A stretch of DNA of 37,497 nt from Dehalococcoidia bacterium (GCA_030372995.1 JAUCPZ010000346.1:1-37497), one strand, 5' to 3'; numbered from the stretch's first letter, positions 1 through 8,220 are shown. A program made the numbers and translations. Notes: generated from the letters alone by a model not told the origin.

Positions 1-278
1 CAGATCACGGGAACATTGAGGTCGATAAGTACCTCAGCCTGCCTCTCGAAGCCCGGGCTGCCGAAGATGAGGTTCGCGCCGAAGGGCTTGTCGGTCAGCC
101 TGCGGATGGTCGCGATGTCCGCCCGCAGATCGTCGGGGGCCAGGCGGCCGGAAGCCAGAATGCCGAAACCGCCCGCGTTCGACACGGCGGCTACCATCTC
201 CGGACTGCCCACGTAGTTGGCAGGGGCCAAGAGGATGGGGTGCTTGATGCCGAGAAGGCCGGTGATTCGTGTTCTCAT
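1..278 (-). CDS. Nitronate monooxygenase / FabK-like flavoprotein, 5' part only
   Basis: The gene starts at ATG 276-278 and runs off the left edge, so about 92 N-terminal residues are seen. The translation opens MRTRITGLLGIKHPILLAPA, followed by a NAGGFGILASG segment and a KPFGANL segment. These are the N-terminal strands of the FMN-binding TIM barrel in the nitronate monooxygenase (2-nitropropane dioxygenase)/FabK family. The family oxidises alkyl nitronates or, in FabK, reduces enoyl-ACP; the catalytic His region lies outside the window, so the substrate cannot be told. An in-frame stop lies eight codons upstream of the ATG, which limits the start. No strong ribosome site is visible. The other-strand ORFs over this stretch are shadows. 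Confidence 0.85.
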   Translation of the reverse strand, partial: MRTRITGLLGIKHPILLAPANYVGSPEMVAAVSNAGGFGILASGRLAPDDLRADIATIRRLTDKPFGANLIFGSPGFERQAEVLIDLNVPVI

Positions 279-1374
279 CGGAGATGAGGCAATAGTACAT
301 CACGGCGGTTATCGGCTCAAGCGTGAGGCATGCGAAACATCGTCGCGGGGGAGTCCTCCGATGCTATCAGCCATGAGCCGGGCACTACCGTCAATCACCT
401 GGCCCTCGCTCGGGCCACGCGGGTTGGTAGATCAAAGAGGGGCTCCGCCCCTCTTGACGCCCCTTGCCAAGCGTTGGCACAAGGTGGCCGCAGCCAGTGC
501 TGTATCGCAGCCTGCCGATCGGCTCAATAGTGCCTGTGCCGTGCCGTAGGGGCGCATTGCGATGCGCCCAATGTTTGTCCCTGCGCCATGTGGTTTGAAT
601 CACCCGGCCCTCGCTCGGGCCACAACAATATACAAGAGAGGGGCTCCGCCCCTCTTGACGCCCCATGCCGAGGATCGGCAGCTGCTGGCTGCAACAGGCC
701 GTGCGGCAGATGCCTCCCGGCCACGAGCCATGGGCTATGAGCTGGGTGCTTCTGTTCATCACCCGGCCCTCGCTCGGGTCAGACGGGTAGGCCAAGAATG
801 GGCAGCCGCCAGCTGTAACGAACTGTGTCGGAGCTGGTAACTGCTATGAGCCATCAGCTATGAGCCGGCGGCTACTGTTCATCACCTGGCCCTCTCTCGG
901 GCCACAACAATACACAAAAGAGGGGCTCCGCCCCTCTGGACGCCCTTTGCCGAGAATGGGCAGCCGCCAGCTGTAACGAGCTGTGTCGGAGCTGGTAACT
1001 GCTATGAGCCATCAGCTATGAGCTGGGTGCCTCCGTTCATCACGCGGCCCTCGCTCGGGCCGTTGGGATCAGACACAGAGGGCCTTCGGCCCTGGCTACT
1101 CCCCTTGCCAAGCGTCGGCACAAGGCAGCTCCAGCCAGAGTCATATCGTCGCCTGCCGGTCCAGTGAGCTATCTGCCATGAGCTATGATTTTGAGACTGG
1201 GGCTTAGGGTTGAGAAACTCGGATTTCGGATTTGCCCTGCAACCACTGGGCGTCCGCTCCCAGGGCGCGCCGGGCGGCTGTCTGCGGAAGGCTCGATGCC
1301 GCGAAAAGGTTATGGCAATGCAAACGACCTTGACGCAGAATAGGCGATGTCTATAATATCTAATCCTTGGGGCC
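279..1374. repeat. Gene-free block with five copies of a composite hairpin repeat
   Basis: About 1.1 kb without a credible gene. Units begin near 401, 606, 765, 888 and 1046, each with GGCCC-six bases-GGGCC or a close variant. Four then carry a second perfect hairpin: GAGGGGC-TCC-GCCCCTC at 437-453, 638-654 and 920-936, or AGGGCC-TTC-GGCCCT at 1079-1093. A third element around TGCCAAGCG/TGCCGAGAA follows. A 70-bp segment at 796-865 recurs at 954-1023 with one mismatch. Each unit is preceded by a variant of CTATGAGCTGGGTG...TTCATCAC. The ORFs across the block are made of the repeats and match no family I know. Members of the same family occur near 30474, 32209 and 35784. Confidence 0.8.
1330..1357 (+). 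promoter_or_regulatory. Sigma-70-type promoter for rsmD-coaD-ferredoxin
   Basis: TTGACG at 1330-1335, a 16-bp spacer and TATAAT at 1352-1357. The expected start of transcription near 1364 leaves only about 10 nt before the rsmD ATG at 1375. Confidence 0.6.
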
Positions 1375-1926
1375 ATGAGGATCATAGCCGGGGAGGGGAA
1401 GGGGAGGCGACTGCGGTCGCCCAAGACGTCGGTTAGGCCAACGACTGCGCTGGTTCGGGGAGCGATATTCTCCATCCTCTACCCGATGCTGGATCAGGAA
1501 TGGCAGGCGCTCGACCTCTATGCTGGCACGGGGGCTCTGGGCATAGAGGCGCTCAGCCGGGGGGCTGCCTGGGTGGACTTTGTGGAACATAATCGCAAGT
1601 GCTGCGACGCCATCACCAGGAATCTGGATGCCACCGGGTTCTGCGCCCAGTCACGGGTCTACTGTATCAGCGTGGAGAGGGCGCTGACCATGCTTGACCG
1701 GGTCTATGACGCGGTATTCCTGGATCCTCCCTATGACGACCCTTCGCTTCTGGGCACTCTGGATGCGCTGTTTGCCTCCCGTCTTGTCGGTCCGAAGTCG
1801 ACTGTTGTCGTCCAATGTTCGACGCGCCAACGGCTCCCTGCAGACTTCCACAAGTTCCACATGATCAAGAACCGGCACTACGGTGACACCAGCATCTCAT
1901 TCTATCGACAGGAGGTCCGCAATTGA
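1375..1926 (+). CDS. rsmD: 16S rRNA (guanine-N2-)-methyltransferase RsmD
   Basis: A 183-residue class I SAM-dependent methyltransferase of the RsmD family, which makes m2G966 in 16S rRNA during small-subunit assembly. The start MRIIAGEGKGRRL is the typical RsmD N-terminus. The SAM motif DLYAGTGALGIEALSRGA lies near residues 47-64 and the catalytic DPPY motif near 117-120. Length is normal for the family. The ATG sits just after a good promoter (1330-1357). The stop codon overlaps the coaD start by 4 bp (TTGA), so the two are translationally coupled; rsmD-coaD is a widespread gene pair. Confidence 0.95.
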   Translation: MRIIAGEGKGRRLRSPKTSVRPTTALVRGAIFSILYPMLDQEWQALDLYAGTGALGIEALSRGAAWVDFVEHNRKCCDAITRNLDATGFCAQSRVYCISVERALTMLDRVYDAVFLDPPYDDPSLLGTLDALFASRLVGPKSTVVVQCSTRQRLPADFHKFHMIKNRHYGDTSISFYRQEVRN

Positions 1927-2447
1927 GGATCGCACTATATCCGGGCAGCTTTGATCCGGTGACCAAGGGGCACGTTGATGTGGCCACCAGAGCCGCGGCG
2001 CTGTTTGACAAACTGGTCATCGGCGTCTTCGATGCACCTCCGAAGAACCTCCTGTTCACTACCGAGGAGAGGGTGGCGCTGATGAAGAAGGCGCTGGCCA
2101 AGGTGCCCAACGTCACTGTGGAGTCCTACAACTGCCTGACCATCGAGTTCGCCAAGCGGATAGGGGCCAAGTCGATCGTGCGCGGGCTGCGCATGGGTTC
2201 CGACTTTGAGCGCGAGTTTGACATGGCCCTGATGAACCGCAAGCTGGCTCCGGACATAGAGACAATCTGCCTGATGTCCAGCGCCGAGTTCCAGTTCATC
2301 AGTTCCAGCTTGTTGAAGGAAGCTGCCCAGGGAGGCGGAGATGTCAGGGTATTCGTCCCCGAGAGTTCTGCCATAGCGCTGATGAAGAAGCTCTATCGTT
2401 CGTCGGAAGGGCCGGCGAAGGTTTCACCCAGGCGCAAGAGAAGATAA
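1923..2447 (+). CDS. coaD: Phosphopantetheine adenylyltransferase
   Basis: CoaD catalyses the penultimate step of coenzyme A synthesis, ATP + 4'-phosphopantetheine to dephospho-CoA + PPi. The 174-residue protein begins MRIALYPGSFDPVTKGH, giving the nucleotidyltransferase T/HxGH motif (TKGH), and has the family signature ISSSLLKE near residues 127-134. A TTG start at 1923 is supported by AGGAGG at 1910-1915, 7 nt upstream, inside the end of rsmD. The C-terminal tail is short and basic (RRKRR). It is followed 14 bp later by a ferredoxin gene with its own strong ribosome site. Confidence 0.95.
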   Translation: MRIALYPGSFDPVTKGHVDVATRAAALFDKLVIGVFDAPPKNLLFTTEERVALMKKALAKVPNVTVESYNCLTIEFAKRIGAKSIVRGLRMGSDFEREFDMALMNRKLAPDIETICLMSSAEFQFISSSLLKEAAQGGGDVRVFVPESSAIALMKKLYRSSEGPAKVSPRRKRR

Positions 2448-2461
2448 AAGGAGGTTTGCTG

Positions 2462-2728
2462 ATGGCGTACAAGATTACTGAAGAGTGCATTAGCTGCGGC
2501 GCATGCGAGGTGGACTGCAAGAACGAGGCAATCAAGGCCGGGGACACAATCTACGTGATCGACCCGGACAAGTGCACCGAGTGTGTTGGCTGGTACCCTT
2601 CGCCGAGATGCGTTGAGCAGTGTCCCGTCGACTGCTGCGTGCCCGACCCGGACCACAAGGAGACACGCGAGCAACTGCTGGAGAAGTGGAAGAAGCAGAA
2701 TCCGGGCAAGACGCCGGTGGCTACTTAG
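2462..2728 (+). CDS. 2[4Fe-4S] ferredoxin, Allochromatium type
   Basis: An 88-residue soluble electron carrier. Cluster 1 is C-x2-C-x2-C-x3-C (CISCGACEVDC), with Lys in place of the usual Pro after the last Cys. Cluster 2 is C-x2-C-x8-C-x3-CP (CTECVGWYPSPRCVEQCP); the eight-residue insertion plus a charged C-terminal helix mark the Alvin-type ferredoxins, known for one very low-potential cluster. The start is ATG 2462 because AAAGGAGG at 2447-2454 is 7 nt before it; the in-frame TTG at 2456 is too close. It is the third gene of the rsmD-coaD transcript and ends before a terminator. The redox partner is not evident here. Confidence 0.93.
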   Translation: MAYKITEECISCGACEVDCKNEAIKAGDTIYVIDPDKCTECVGWYPSPRCVEQCPVDCCVPDPDHKETREQLLEKWKKQNPGKTPVAT

Positions 2729-2768
2729 AGGCCGGCGTCTCCTTCACGTTACGGCCCCAAACGAGCAC

Positions 2769-2799
2769 GAAGTCCCCCTGCAATAGGGGGATTTCTCTT
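2769..2799 (+). terminator. Rho-independent terminator, probably bidirectional
   Basis: CCCCC-TGCAATA-GGGGG stem, extended by neighbouring A/T pairs, followed by ATTTCTCTTT. It lies between the convergent ferredoxin and cvpA genes, so it can serve the plus strand and possibly the minus strand. Confidence 0.65.
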
Positions 2800-2825
2800 T
2801 GCCCGCCGGTCCGGCACAACCCCAC

Positions 2826-3332
2826 CTAGTCAAAGAAGTCTCTCACTGCATCGAATCTGCCGGGAAGGAGTGCCAGGAGAAAGCGGAACGTGTCTATGAA
2901 GAAATGCGCCAGAACTGATTCGCCGATTGCCGTTCCGAGGCCTGTTTCTCCCGGATGCCCGGCGACCCAGTTGCCGAGCGCGATGAAGATTGCCACCACC
3001 ATGAGGCCACCTGTGAACATGCCGAGAAGACCGCCGCCCACGGAGTCCGTCCAGCTCAGCATTATGCTCTTGATAGAGTTCTTCACGGCCCGGCCCAGCA
3101 TGTTGCACACGACTACGACCGCGATCAGAACTATGGCGAAACAGACAACGTACACCCAGGAAGGAGCGTCCGGCGCGAGCCGCTCCACCAAGCCATCTGA
3201 GATAATCCCGGCCAGGGCGACTCCAGCGACGAGCCCTATAGCAGCGAAGATCGACAGAACCAGCCCCTGCCTGAACCCGATGACGGCGCCGGTCTAGGCG
3301 CCCAGTATGATGATCAAGTCAACCCAGGTCAT
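2826..3332 (-). pseudogene. CvpA-family membrane protein interrupted by an in-frame TAG
   Basis: The reading frame from ATG 3330-3332 gives MTWVDLIIILGA, then TAG (3294-3296), then TGAVIGFRQGLVLSIFAAIG and on to the stop at 2826. The parts either side of the TAG together form a normal CvpA-type protein of about 168 codons: an N-terminal Asp-containing helix, a G-F-R-x-G loop and further transmembrane helices. CvpA proteins are inner-membrane proteins linked to colicin V export and envelope stress. The TAG could be a real nonsense mutation, a recoded codon or a base error; a CAG/GAG-like codon would restore the gene. Restart at TTG 3189-3191 would yield only a 121-residue C-terminal part. It is the last gene of the yggS-proC-yggT group. 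Confidence 0.75.
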
Positions 3333-3411
3333 GACGCGCTATGTTCTTTCCGCTGCCAACCGGACTCCGTGAGCCACAGGCAGGCAGCGCCCGCCAATCT
3401 CCGTCCCCGCG

Positions 3412-3666
3412 TCACATGGCATGGGCCCGGAGAAGCCAGACGATGACGTAGAGCAGGATTATGGCCACCATTGGGGAGATGTCGATCGTCTCCAAACGGG
3501 GCAGTATGCGCCTGAGAGGGCCCAGTATGGGTTCCGTGATGGTGTGCAAAATGTTCATCAGGATATTCTTGGAGTCAACGGCAAACCAGGACATGAGCGA
3601 ACGGATGATGATGGCCACGATGAGCACATAGCACACTGTGATGACGGCTGTGACGAAGTACTCCAC
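3412..3666 (-). CDS. YggT-family membrane protein
   Basis: 84 residues with two hydrophobic helices (about 5-25 and 64-80) flanking the family loop LHTITEPILGPLRRILP, which is the hallmark of YggT/CCB3/YlmG. These are small integral membrane proteins linked to cell division or osmotic adaptation in bacteria and to cytochrome assembly or nucleoid distribution in plastids. The start is GTG 3664-3666, 3 nt after the proC stop, so it is probably coupled to proC. The position after yggS matches the ylmE-ylmG order of many bacteria, although sepF (ylmF) is absent. Confidence 0.9.
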   Translation of the reverse strand: MEYFVTAVITVCYVLIVAIIIRSLMSWFAVDSKNILMNILHTITEPILGPLRRILPRLETIDISPMVAIILLYVIVWLLRAHAM

Positions 3667-3669
3667 AGA

Positions 3670-4473
3670 TCAATCGTCTCTCAGCGCCTTGGCCTTTTCG
3701 TACCCGGCAATGATTGCGCGCGCCAGCAGTGCCCGCAGCCGTCCCTCCTCAAGCGCGTGCAGCCCTTCAGCCGTTGTCCCGCCAGGCGAAGTCACCATGT
3801 TGCGCAGTTCCGCCGGATGCTTCCCTGACTTCTGCGCCAGGTGCACCGAACCGGAGATTGTCTCGGTCACCAGTTCCAGAGCCATGTCCCGGGGGAGGCC
3901 GATGCGGACGGCGGCGTCGACAAAGGATTCGATGATCAGGAACACGTAGCCGGGCCCGCTGCCGCTGACCGCCGTGGCCATGTCGATGTACTTCTCGTCT
4001 GACACAAAGATCTGCTTCCCCATGGCGCCCAGTATGATCCGCGCCCTTTCCTTGTCCTGGTCTGCAGTCTCGCTGGTAGCCGTCCAGACGGTCATGCCTT
4101 CGCCGATCTGGGCGGGGGTGTTGGGCATCGCCCGGATCACCGATCTGCGGTCCAGGCCATGGCAAAGCTTGGACAGCGTGATGCCGGCGGCTATGGAGAT
4201 CACCGTCTGATCCGGCCTGGTCCGGCCCTTCAGATCAGCCATTGCTTCCGGCATCGCGTTCGGCTTCACTGCCAGAATGATGACATCCGCCTTCTCGGCC
4301 GCATTGCGGTTGATGGATGTCGTCGCCACGCCGTGCTTCTCCGCCAGGTATTTGCGCCGCGACTCAATGACTTCTCCGGCGACGATGTCAGCCGGTTTGG
4401 CTACCCCCTTGTCGATGAGGCAGCGTATCATGGCCTCACCCATGTTGCCGCCGCCGATGAAGGCAATCCTCAT
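3670..4473 (-). CDS. proC: Pyrroline-5-carboxylate reductase
   Basis: 267 residues. It reduces 1-pyrroline-5-carboxylate to L-proline with NAD(P)H. The Rossmann motif is at the N-terminus (IAFIGGGNMGEAM), AVKP near residues 69-72, RAMPNTP near 116-122, SGSGPGY near 170-176 and the C-terminal signature TSPGGTTAEGL near 231-241, all as expected for ProC. It starts 4 nt after the yggS stop and is followed at once by yggT, so the three form one transcript. proA lies at 8255-9529 in a separate unit; proB is not in the window. Confidence 0.96.
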   Translation of the reverse strand: MRIAFIGGGNMGEAMIRCLIDKGVAKPADIVAGEVIESRRKYLAEKHGVATTSINRNAAEKADVIILAVKPNAMPEAMADLKGRTRPDQTVISIAAGITLSKLCHGLDRRSVIRAMPNTPAQIGEGMTVWTATSETADQDKERARIILGAMGKQIFVSDEKYIDMATAVSGSGPGYVFLIIESFVDAAVRIGLPRDMALELVTETISGSVHLAQKSGKHPAELRNMVTSPGGTTAEGLHALEEGRLRALLARAIIAGYEKAKALRDD

Positions 4474-4477
4474 GGCC

Positions 4478-5179
4478 CTACTCCTCCCTCTCCCCGAAGA
4501 TGGCCTGGCCGATCCTCACCATGGTTGCCCCCTCTTCTATGGCCACCTCGAAGTCATGGCTCATGCCCATGGAAAGGTGCTCCAGCCCCAGGGAGTCGCG
4601 CATCTGCCGCAGCCGCCGGAATACGGGGCGGACCTCTTCCGGGTCGTCGGCGTACGGGGCGATGGTCATCAGCCCCCTGATCCGCAGGTGGGGCAGCCGG
4701 GCAATGTGCTCTAGGGCTGCAATCGTGTCCCGCAGGGCGAACCCGTACTTGCTCGGCTCTCCGGCGACATTGACCTGGACGAGGATCTGTTTGTCGCTGG
4801 CGGAGTGCTGACTGATGGCCTCGGCTACCCGGAGCGAATCGACGCTGTGTATTAAATCAAACATCTCGGCGGCACTCTTGGCCTTGTTGGTCTGGAGATG
4901 CCCCACGAAGTGCCACGTCGGGGCCGGTTGCAGTCCAGCCAGTTGCGGTAGCTTCTCTCTGGCCTCCTGGATCCGGCTTTCTCCGAAGTGGCGCAGCCCC
5001 GCGGCGAAGGCTTCCTGTATGGCGGGCGCACCGACCGTCTTGGTCACCGCCACCACGGTGATCTCCGACGGTGCCCGCCCCGCCCGGCGGGCCGCCGCGG
5101 CAATACGCTTCCGGACGGCGGCCACGTTCCGGCCGATGGCTGTGCTGCTCAACTCCTGGGCAGAGGTGTTCCCACCCAT
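4478..5179 (-). CDS. YggS/PROSC-family pyridoxal phosphate homeostasis protein
   Basis: A PLP-binding TIM-barrel protein that buffers free PLP and has no known catalytic reaction. The PLP lysine is in VAVTKTV, followed by the FGESRIQEA, WHFVGHLQTNK and MGMSHDFEVAIEEGATMVRIG motifs of the family. I place the start at ATG 5177-5179 (MGGNTSAQ, 233 residues). The frame stays open 22 codons further upstream, but that extension is not typical of the family and a TATACT box lies at 5189-5194. It leads the yggS-proC-yggT-cvpA group. Confidence 0.93.
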   Translation of the reverse strand: MGGNTSAQELSSTAIGRNVAAVRKRIAAAARRAGRAPSEITVVAVTKTVGAPAIQEAFAAGLRHFGESRIQEAREKLPQLAGLQPAPTWHFVGHLQTNKAKSAAEMFDLIHSVDSLRVAEAISQHSASDKQILVQVNVAGEPSKYGFALRDTIAALEHIARLPHLRIRGLMTIAPYADDPEEVRPVFRRLRQMRDSLGLEHLSMGMSHDFEVAIEEGATMVRIGQAIFGEREE

Positions 5180-5188
5180 GGCTAGAAC

Positions 5189-5194
5189 AGTATA
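5189..5194 (-). promoter_or_regulatory. Candidate -10 box for yggS operon
   Basis: TATACT on the minus strand, 9 nt before the yggS ATG. Transcription would start almost at the ATG, giving a leaderless or nearly leaderless message. No good -35 is visible. Confidence 0.4.
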
Positions 5195-5384
5195 CCGTGG
5201 TTCCTCCCAAAGCAGAAGCTGTCGGATGGCGATGTCAAATCCCAAATCCTAAGCACTAAGCCCTGAGATCAAGGCTGATGGCTCTTCGGGGATCGGTAGT
5301 TGAGGCAGAGGAAGGCGCTGCGAAGGTCCCGTGAAACCCTGCCGGGGCCGATGCGTGCCAGATGGGCATGTTTCAAACTTGCCG

Positions 5385-6080
5385 CTACTTGGCGGCGCAG
5401 TCGAGAAGGGCCTGGCCTTCGTAGACCCACTTGGTGTCTGACAGCGGGCGGAAGCCGCACGTTTCCAGAAGTCTCCGCTGCTCGTCCGGCTCGAAGTAGT
5501 GATAGTGGCTCTCTTTGGCCAGCTTCCGATTGTAGTAGAACATCCTCACCTGAGGCACCATCCACCTGACCATACGAAACACGGTCACACCCCACCCCAG
5601 TGCCCGCGCGCTCGACCGCACGCTCCGCCGGTAGAGAGTCAGCGGCTTCCAGCCAGCCCAGGGATTGGCCAGGACTATCCGGCCGCCGGGCCGGAGCACG
5701 CGGTGCAGCTCTCTCACGGCCGCGACCTGATCAGCGGCGGACAGCGCATAGAGAACGTTGTTGGAGGCGATAGCATCGAAGCAATCTTCCTTGAAGGGCA
5801 ACCCCTTGGTCAGATCAGCCAGCACCAGCCGGGCGTCATCGTGCTTCGCACGGTGACAATGCATTGCGTCCCGGCAGAAGTCGAGCGCCACCACTCGGCA
5901 TCCCCTGGCCTGCAGCTGCAAGGCCAAATTCCCCGTCCCTGAGCCGATGTCGAGCACCAAACTGTTCGGCTCCGGCCGCAGCTCCTCGCAGATGGAGGTC
6001 AGGAGTTCCACATACGATGGCACCAGGTTGAGCTTGTCGTAGTCCCGGAAGTACCTGGCCCAGAAATCGCTGCCGATCAT
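5385..6080 (-). CDS. Class I SAM-dependent methyltransferase
   Basis: The SAM-binding motif LDIGSGTGNLALQL, an acidic second strand (VVALDF), an ADLTKGLPF-x-DCFDAI segment and LRPGGRIVLANPW after it define a Methyltransf_11/UbiE-like domain of unknown substrate. The C-terminal third (after LANPWAGW) contains an Arg/aromatic-rich segment that may contact the substrate or membrane. I use ATG 6078-6080 (MIGSDFWARYFRDY). The frame is open up to a TTG at 6251, but those 57 codons look non-coding and no ribosome site precedes them. The gene is monocistronic, between yggS and a divergent HAD hydrolase. Confidence 0.85.
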   Translation of the reverse strand: MIGSDFWARYFRDYDKLNLVPSYVELLTSICEELRPEPNSLVLDIGSGTGNLALQLQARGCRVVALDFCRDAMHCHRAKHDDARLVLADLTKGLPFKEDCFDAIASNNVLYALSAADQVAAVRELHRVLRPGGRIVLANPWAGWKPLTLYRRSVRSSARALGWGVTVFRMVRWMVPQVRMFYYNRKLAKESHYHYFEPDEQRRLLETCGFRPLSDTKWVYEGQALLDCAAK

Positions 6081-6303
6081 GCTATGCAGATATTCCTTTG
6101 GGTGCAGCCCGAGAAACCGGCCACTCTGGAAATTGCCCTGGAAACGTGGAACGCCGAACGTCCACCCTGACCTGTGGGACCCCCAGCCGCGCTCCGCTGG
6201 CACAGAGTCCTGAACACGCGCCAGCAGGGTTGCCGTTGTGGATGCTATCAATGGAGGATGGTGGCTGTCAACTTCCCGTGCGAAGTCGCGAGAAACTCTT
6301 GCC

Positions 6304-6332
6304 TTGGGATTCTGGTGGTTTTCGGGTAAGAT
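6304..6332 (+). promoter_or_regulatory. Candidate promoter for HAD hydrolase
   Basis: TTGGGA at 6304-6309, a 17-bp spacer and TAAGAT at 6327-6332, 31 nt upstream of the ATG at 6364. Confidence 0.4.
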
Positions 6333-6363
6333 TTACGGTTGAACGCACCGCGAGCTGACAACG

Positions 6364-6996
6364 ATGAAGATAAAGGCAGTGATATTCGATTTCGGCGGGG
6401 TCTTCATCCCGTCGCCGTATCCCTTCTTTGAGGTTATTGCTGCAGAGTTGGGTGCGAGCCCAGCTCAGATCAGCGAGATCGTGTTCGGCCCCCAGTCGGA
6501 AGACGGTGACCATCCGTACCACCGCCTGGAGCGGGGCGAGATACCTTTGGAACAAGCCCGAAATGAGATCCTTCAGCGCGGCCGGGCGCTCTACAACCTG
6601 GAGGTGGATATTCTCCAATTGTTCGCCCGGATGCCTGCCGGGGTGCACACCGAACTCGTGGAGAGGGTGAGAGATCTCAGGCGCGAGGGATATCCCACCG
6701 CCATGATCACCAACAACATCCGCGAATATTCCGACCTCTGGCGCTCGCTTCTGCCGGTGGAGGAGCTTTTCGACCTGGTCGTGGACTCCAGCCAGGTGGG
6801 GGTGCGCAAGCCGGACCCGGCGATCTTCAGGCTGGCTTTGGAGGGGCTGGGCGGGGTGCCGCCGGAGTGCACGGTATTCCTGGATGATTCTGAGGGAAAC
6901 GTACGCGCGGCCAGGTCGCTGGGGATGCACGCCATCCACGTGCGAGGCGATATCTCCGAGGCCATCGCCGAGCTGGACGCACTGCTAGGCTTGTAG
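6364..6996 (+). CDS. HAD-superfamily hydrolase (subclass IA)
   Basis: 210 residues with all four HAD motifs. Motif I is DFGGV near residues 9-13, with Gly in place of the second Asp as in the epoxide-hydrolase-N/YihX branch. Motif II is TNN near 118-120, motif III is the Lys in VRKPDPAIF and motif IV is FLDDSEGNV. A helical cap follows motif I. The branch includes phosphatases of sugar phosphates and lipid phosphates; substrate is unknown here. No clear Shine-Dalgarno precedes the ATG. The next gene starts 54 bp downstream on the same strand. Confidence 0.9.
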   Translation: MKIKAVIFDFGGVFIPSPYPFFEVIAAELGASPAQISEIVFGPQSEDGDHPYHRLERGEIPLEQARNEILQRGRALYNLEVDILQLFARMPAGVHTELVERVRDLRREGYPTAMITNNIREYSDLWRSLLPVEELFDLVVDSSQVGVRKPDPAIFRLALEGLGGVPPECTVFLDDSEGNVRAARSLGMHAIHVRGDISEAIAELDALLGL

Positions 6997-7050
6997 GAGC
7001 CCACTTCAAGTCTTCGGGGTTCATTTGGTGCCACTGGCGTTGAGACACTG

Positions 7051-8220
7051 ATGGCCGATTTCGTCCAAGGCTCTTCCTGCGCCGTGAAACCAAGCAGCGC
7101 CGCAGGGAGTGCCCACAACCCCGGTCTCTGGGAACGTTTCCGCGACCGTTACCGTCTCGGCCGTTACAAGCTTCTGCCGGCCGATCCGGCCAAGTCGCTG
7201 GCGCTGCCCGAGGATCACCGTGGCCACACGGATGCGCAGTGGGAGTGGTGGTATTTCAACGGCCACCTAGAGACCGCCTCTGGCAGGAGATTCGACTACT
7301 TCTGGTCCTTCTTCAAGGTCATCATGGATGATGACACATTTCTTGGCTTGCCAGTCCGTTGGTTCACGAAGCCATTCTATGTGCCGTTCTTCTTCGGCGG
7401 GGCCAGCCTCCTTGACCGTGGGAGGAGAAAGTATGCCTTTGGAGTCCGCGGCACGCTGCCTTTCTTCTGGATGGCGCACTGCTCAAAAGATGACCTGGAT
7501 CTGCGGCTCTTCGACTATAAGGCCCGGCGCGAAAAAGACGATACATTCAGAATCAGGAGCTCAGTGAGAGGCAAGACGCTGGACCTGCAGCTAAAGCCGG
7601 TACGGCCGCCGATACTTCACGGTTACAAAGGCCGCGGAGTGCTTGATTTCCCAAAGGCACGTCACAGTTACTACTCGCTGCCCCGGCTGGACACGGCGGG
7701 CACCATCAAGGCCGGACGCAAGGTTGAGAAGGTAACCGGCATCAGTTGGATGGATCACCAGTACGGATTCATCTACAGCGACAAGTTCAAGGGCTGGGAT
7801 TGGATGTGTGTGCACTTGGCCAACGGCGCTGACCTCGTATTCTCCCAAGTCACCCTGTTCAGCGGGGATGTATTGCCGCAGTCCTGTGGTGCGGTCGCGT
7901 ATCCTGATGGCCGCACCGTGCTCCTCAGCAAGAGAGAATTTGTCCTGAGACCCCTGCGCTACTGGAAGAGCCGTCTGACCAGGATCACATACGCTGTCGA
8001 CTGGGAGATGGAGGTCCCCACGATGGAGACTCGGCTCCGCTCCCGCGCGCACGTGGACGGCCAGCAGATGATCGTCTGGCCCATGATCTTTTGGGAGGGG
8101 TCCAACTTGGTCTCCGGTCTCTTCGAGGGCAAAGAGACGAGTGGCCGGGGCTTCCTGGAGACCTTTGGGGACTACAATCCGTTCGGCAGAGGCATCTACA
8201 AGACCGGCATGTTGAGATGA
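7051..8220 (+). CDS. CrtC/AttH-like (lipocalin-like) protein
   Basis: 389 residues. The signature QWEWWYFNGHLE at residues 63-74, the central ISWMDHQYG at 231-239 and GWDWMCVHLANG at 248-259 match the two-lipocalin-domain CrtC/AttH family. That family includes carotenoid 1,2-hydratase, kievitone hydratase-like enzymes and many uncharacterised members. No carotenoid genes are nearby, so a hydratase role is not supported by context. I see no signal peptide in the first 30 residues. The start has no good ribosome site; a later start is possible because the first 25 residues are low in family similarity. It converges on proA with a 34-bp gap. Confidence 0.8.
   Translation: MADFVQGSSCAVKPSSAAGSAHNPGLWERFRDRYRLGRYKLLPADPAKSLALPEDHRGHTDAQWEWWYFNGHLETASGRRFDYFWSFFKVIMDDDTFLGLPVRWFTKPFYVPFFFGGASLLDRGRRKYAFGVRGTLPFFWMAHCSKDDLDLRLFDYKARREKDDTFRIRSSVRGKTLDLQLKPVRPPILHGYKGRGVLDFPKARHSYYSLPRLDTAGTIKAGRKVEKVTGISWMDHQYGFIYSDKFKGWDWMCVHLANGADLVFSQVTLFSGDVLPQSCGAVAYPDGRTVLLSKREFVLRPLRYWKSRLTRITYAVDWEMEVPTMETRLRSRAHVDGQQMIVWPMIFWEGSNLVSGLFEGKETSGRGFLETFGDYNPFGRGIYKTGMLR

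Noticed and set aside
391-840. ORFs of 66-134 residues in both directions over the repeat block
   Set aside because: They are translations of the GC hairpin repeats, recur with the repeats and have no ribosome sites or family likeness.
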